DNA from: Stichopus chloronotus
Taxonomy: Eukaryota; Echinodermata; Holothuroidea; Aspidochirotida; Stichopodidae
DNA length: 64,000 nt
NCBI GenBank assembly: GCA_021234535.1
Contig: CM037830.1
Location: 17,911,116-17,975,115 of the forward strand
Direction: 5' to 3'
Part shown: one piece after another, positions 62,901 to 64,000 of the stretch
Layout of the letters: every line of letters starts with the position of its first letter
Position numbering within the stretch: position 1 is the stretch's first letter
Made by a program: the position numbers and the translations under genes
Notes under the pieces: generated by a model
Told to the model about the DNA's origin: nothing
What the model saw: the letters and a program-made list of their open reading frames with translations, nothing else
The model's database searches: none

Positions 62901-64000
62901 GGTGCAGTGCACATATAGGCTACAAGGAAAACCTATACGTCGTTCTCCCCTCCTGTGTTACATCATACTGACTCAAAGGTTGATCTGTTTTAATCTTAAT
63001 CTACGACTCCAGGAAATCAACAAAAACAGTCTACTCGTTAATGACAATATAATTACCGTACATTACATTTGTAGTTGACTCCTCATGCACTTCCTGGAAC
63101 ATCGTGTTTATGAGGCTTACAGACTTTGACCTGAGCTGACATAATATCGTACATTTAGGTTGCATACACATAACTGGATTATAATTTGGCCGCGCCCAAC
63201 CCCTCCAAACGGCTGGTCGTGGCAAGTAGGCAACGAGTAGGCAATCCACAGAGTTGCAAATCTCGGCATTCTTATCGTTTTTTCCCCATGTGCGCTGAGC
63301 TGTTCGGCCATTTCATCAGTGATTCAGACTCTTTGGCAGCCAATCCTCACATGATATCATACGTGTTTATCACTTCCCGAGAGGTACCTACCATAACCAT
63401 TACGGTGTATGTGGCTATCATGTCATGTTCTATTATGTAGAAAAGGTTTTCTCGAGAGATGATTTTTGCACATTATGGAAATTCTGTGAGAACTAGCACA
63501 GAAGTGATGAACATTCAAGTTACTTAGTGGTAGTCTAGTACTAGACTGCAGTAGTTTACGCATGTATACCGTATGCGTCAAACGGCACAAATACCTATAT
63601 GCGCGTACACATGCCCCCAGAAATGAGTGCAGCCTGAGTGCGTCAAAAGTAGTCGCGAAAATGTAGGCCTATGCGTGTCAAAATAAGTGCTGCCCAGATC
63701 ATATCCTCAACGCGTCGTCACTCTGGGTACGTGTTTTGTAATATCGATATCAATAGCGTGGTTCATCATTTTCTTCACATGCACAGTGCGCGAACATCTC
63801 GAGTTTACAATTGTGTATAGCAACCCATACATATCCTGTGAAGATAAACTGAGTGACGGTGCTGCGAACACATAAGAAATAATATTGTTACCAGACGTTA
63901 TCTCTCAGCACAGAACATGGTTGTATAGGTTGGAATATCATGTCACATAAATGGAAAGGCAAAGATGTTCAGTCATGTTGACACCATGCACTACCGGCAC

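Larger units (their letters stand above)
61655..64000. other. Intergenic, no gene recognised
   Basis: Contains the hairpins at 62632 and 62864. Short frames on both strands near 63.0-63.9 kb overlap each other and have no family motifs. Confidence 0.55.

Overview
The window is eukaryotic nuclear DNA, AT-rich, with intron-split genes, long introns, many simple repeats and short non-autonomous DNA elements. It has no operons, ribosome binding sites or other bacterial features. The two recognisable protein families (an HNMT-like methyltransferase and an HNK-1/chondroitin-type carbohydrate sulfotransferase) and the repeat style fit a marine invertebrate deuterostome. An echinoderm such as a sea cucumber is my best guess, but the taxon is inference and cannot be fixed from the window alone.

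Two genes could be reconstructed at the splice-site level. (1) On the minus strand, 19443 down to 8291, four coding exons with matching phases encode a 311-residue class I SAM-dependent methyltransferase of the histamine N-methyltransferase (HNMT) family, apparently complete. (2) On the plus strand, 37348 to 55326, a type II Golgi-membrane sulfotransferase of the HNK-1ST/CHST8-14 family is predicted at 380 residues from four coding exons. The first carries the signal anchor, two micro-exons (56 and 42 nt) encode the stem, and one long exon holds the entire catalytic domain. The genes are transcribed divergently, and the roughly 18 kb between their coding starts is rich in repeats. Nothing suggests that they work together.

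Region by region: 1-8.29 kb is intergenic, with a 460-bp GAT repeat at 4.1 kb and a small inverted-repeat pair at 6.4-6.8 kb. 8.29-19.44 kb is the HNMT-like gene. 19.4-37.3 kb is the intergenic space, with a minisatellite (28.7-29.2 kb), a TTAA-flanked MITE copy (32.0-32.2 kb), a 1.15-kb fold-back element built of nested palindromes (32.57-33.72 kb), a palindrome cluster (35.9-36.0 kb) and a CpG-rich probable promoter (36.1-36.3 kb). 37.3-55.3 kb is the sulfotransferase gene, followed by a very G-rich 3' region. 55.9-64 kb is intergenic, with a TA-rich tandem repeat, a fold-back element (60.03-60.25 kb), a second TTAA-flanked MITE copy (61.39-61.65 kb) and a perfect hairpin (62.86-62.90 kb).

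No tRNA, rRNA, CRISPR, complete autonomous transposon or retroelement coding region was recognised. Most other open frames are short, lack family signatures, and often run through homopolymers or simple repeats. A few longer ones are listed at low confidence. The best candidates for something under-described are the fold-back element at 32.57-33.72 kb and the unusual active-site residues of both enzymes.
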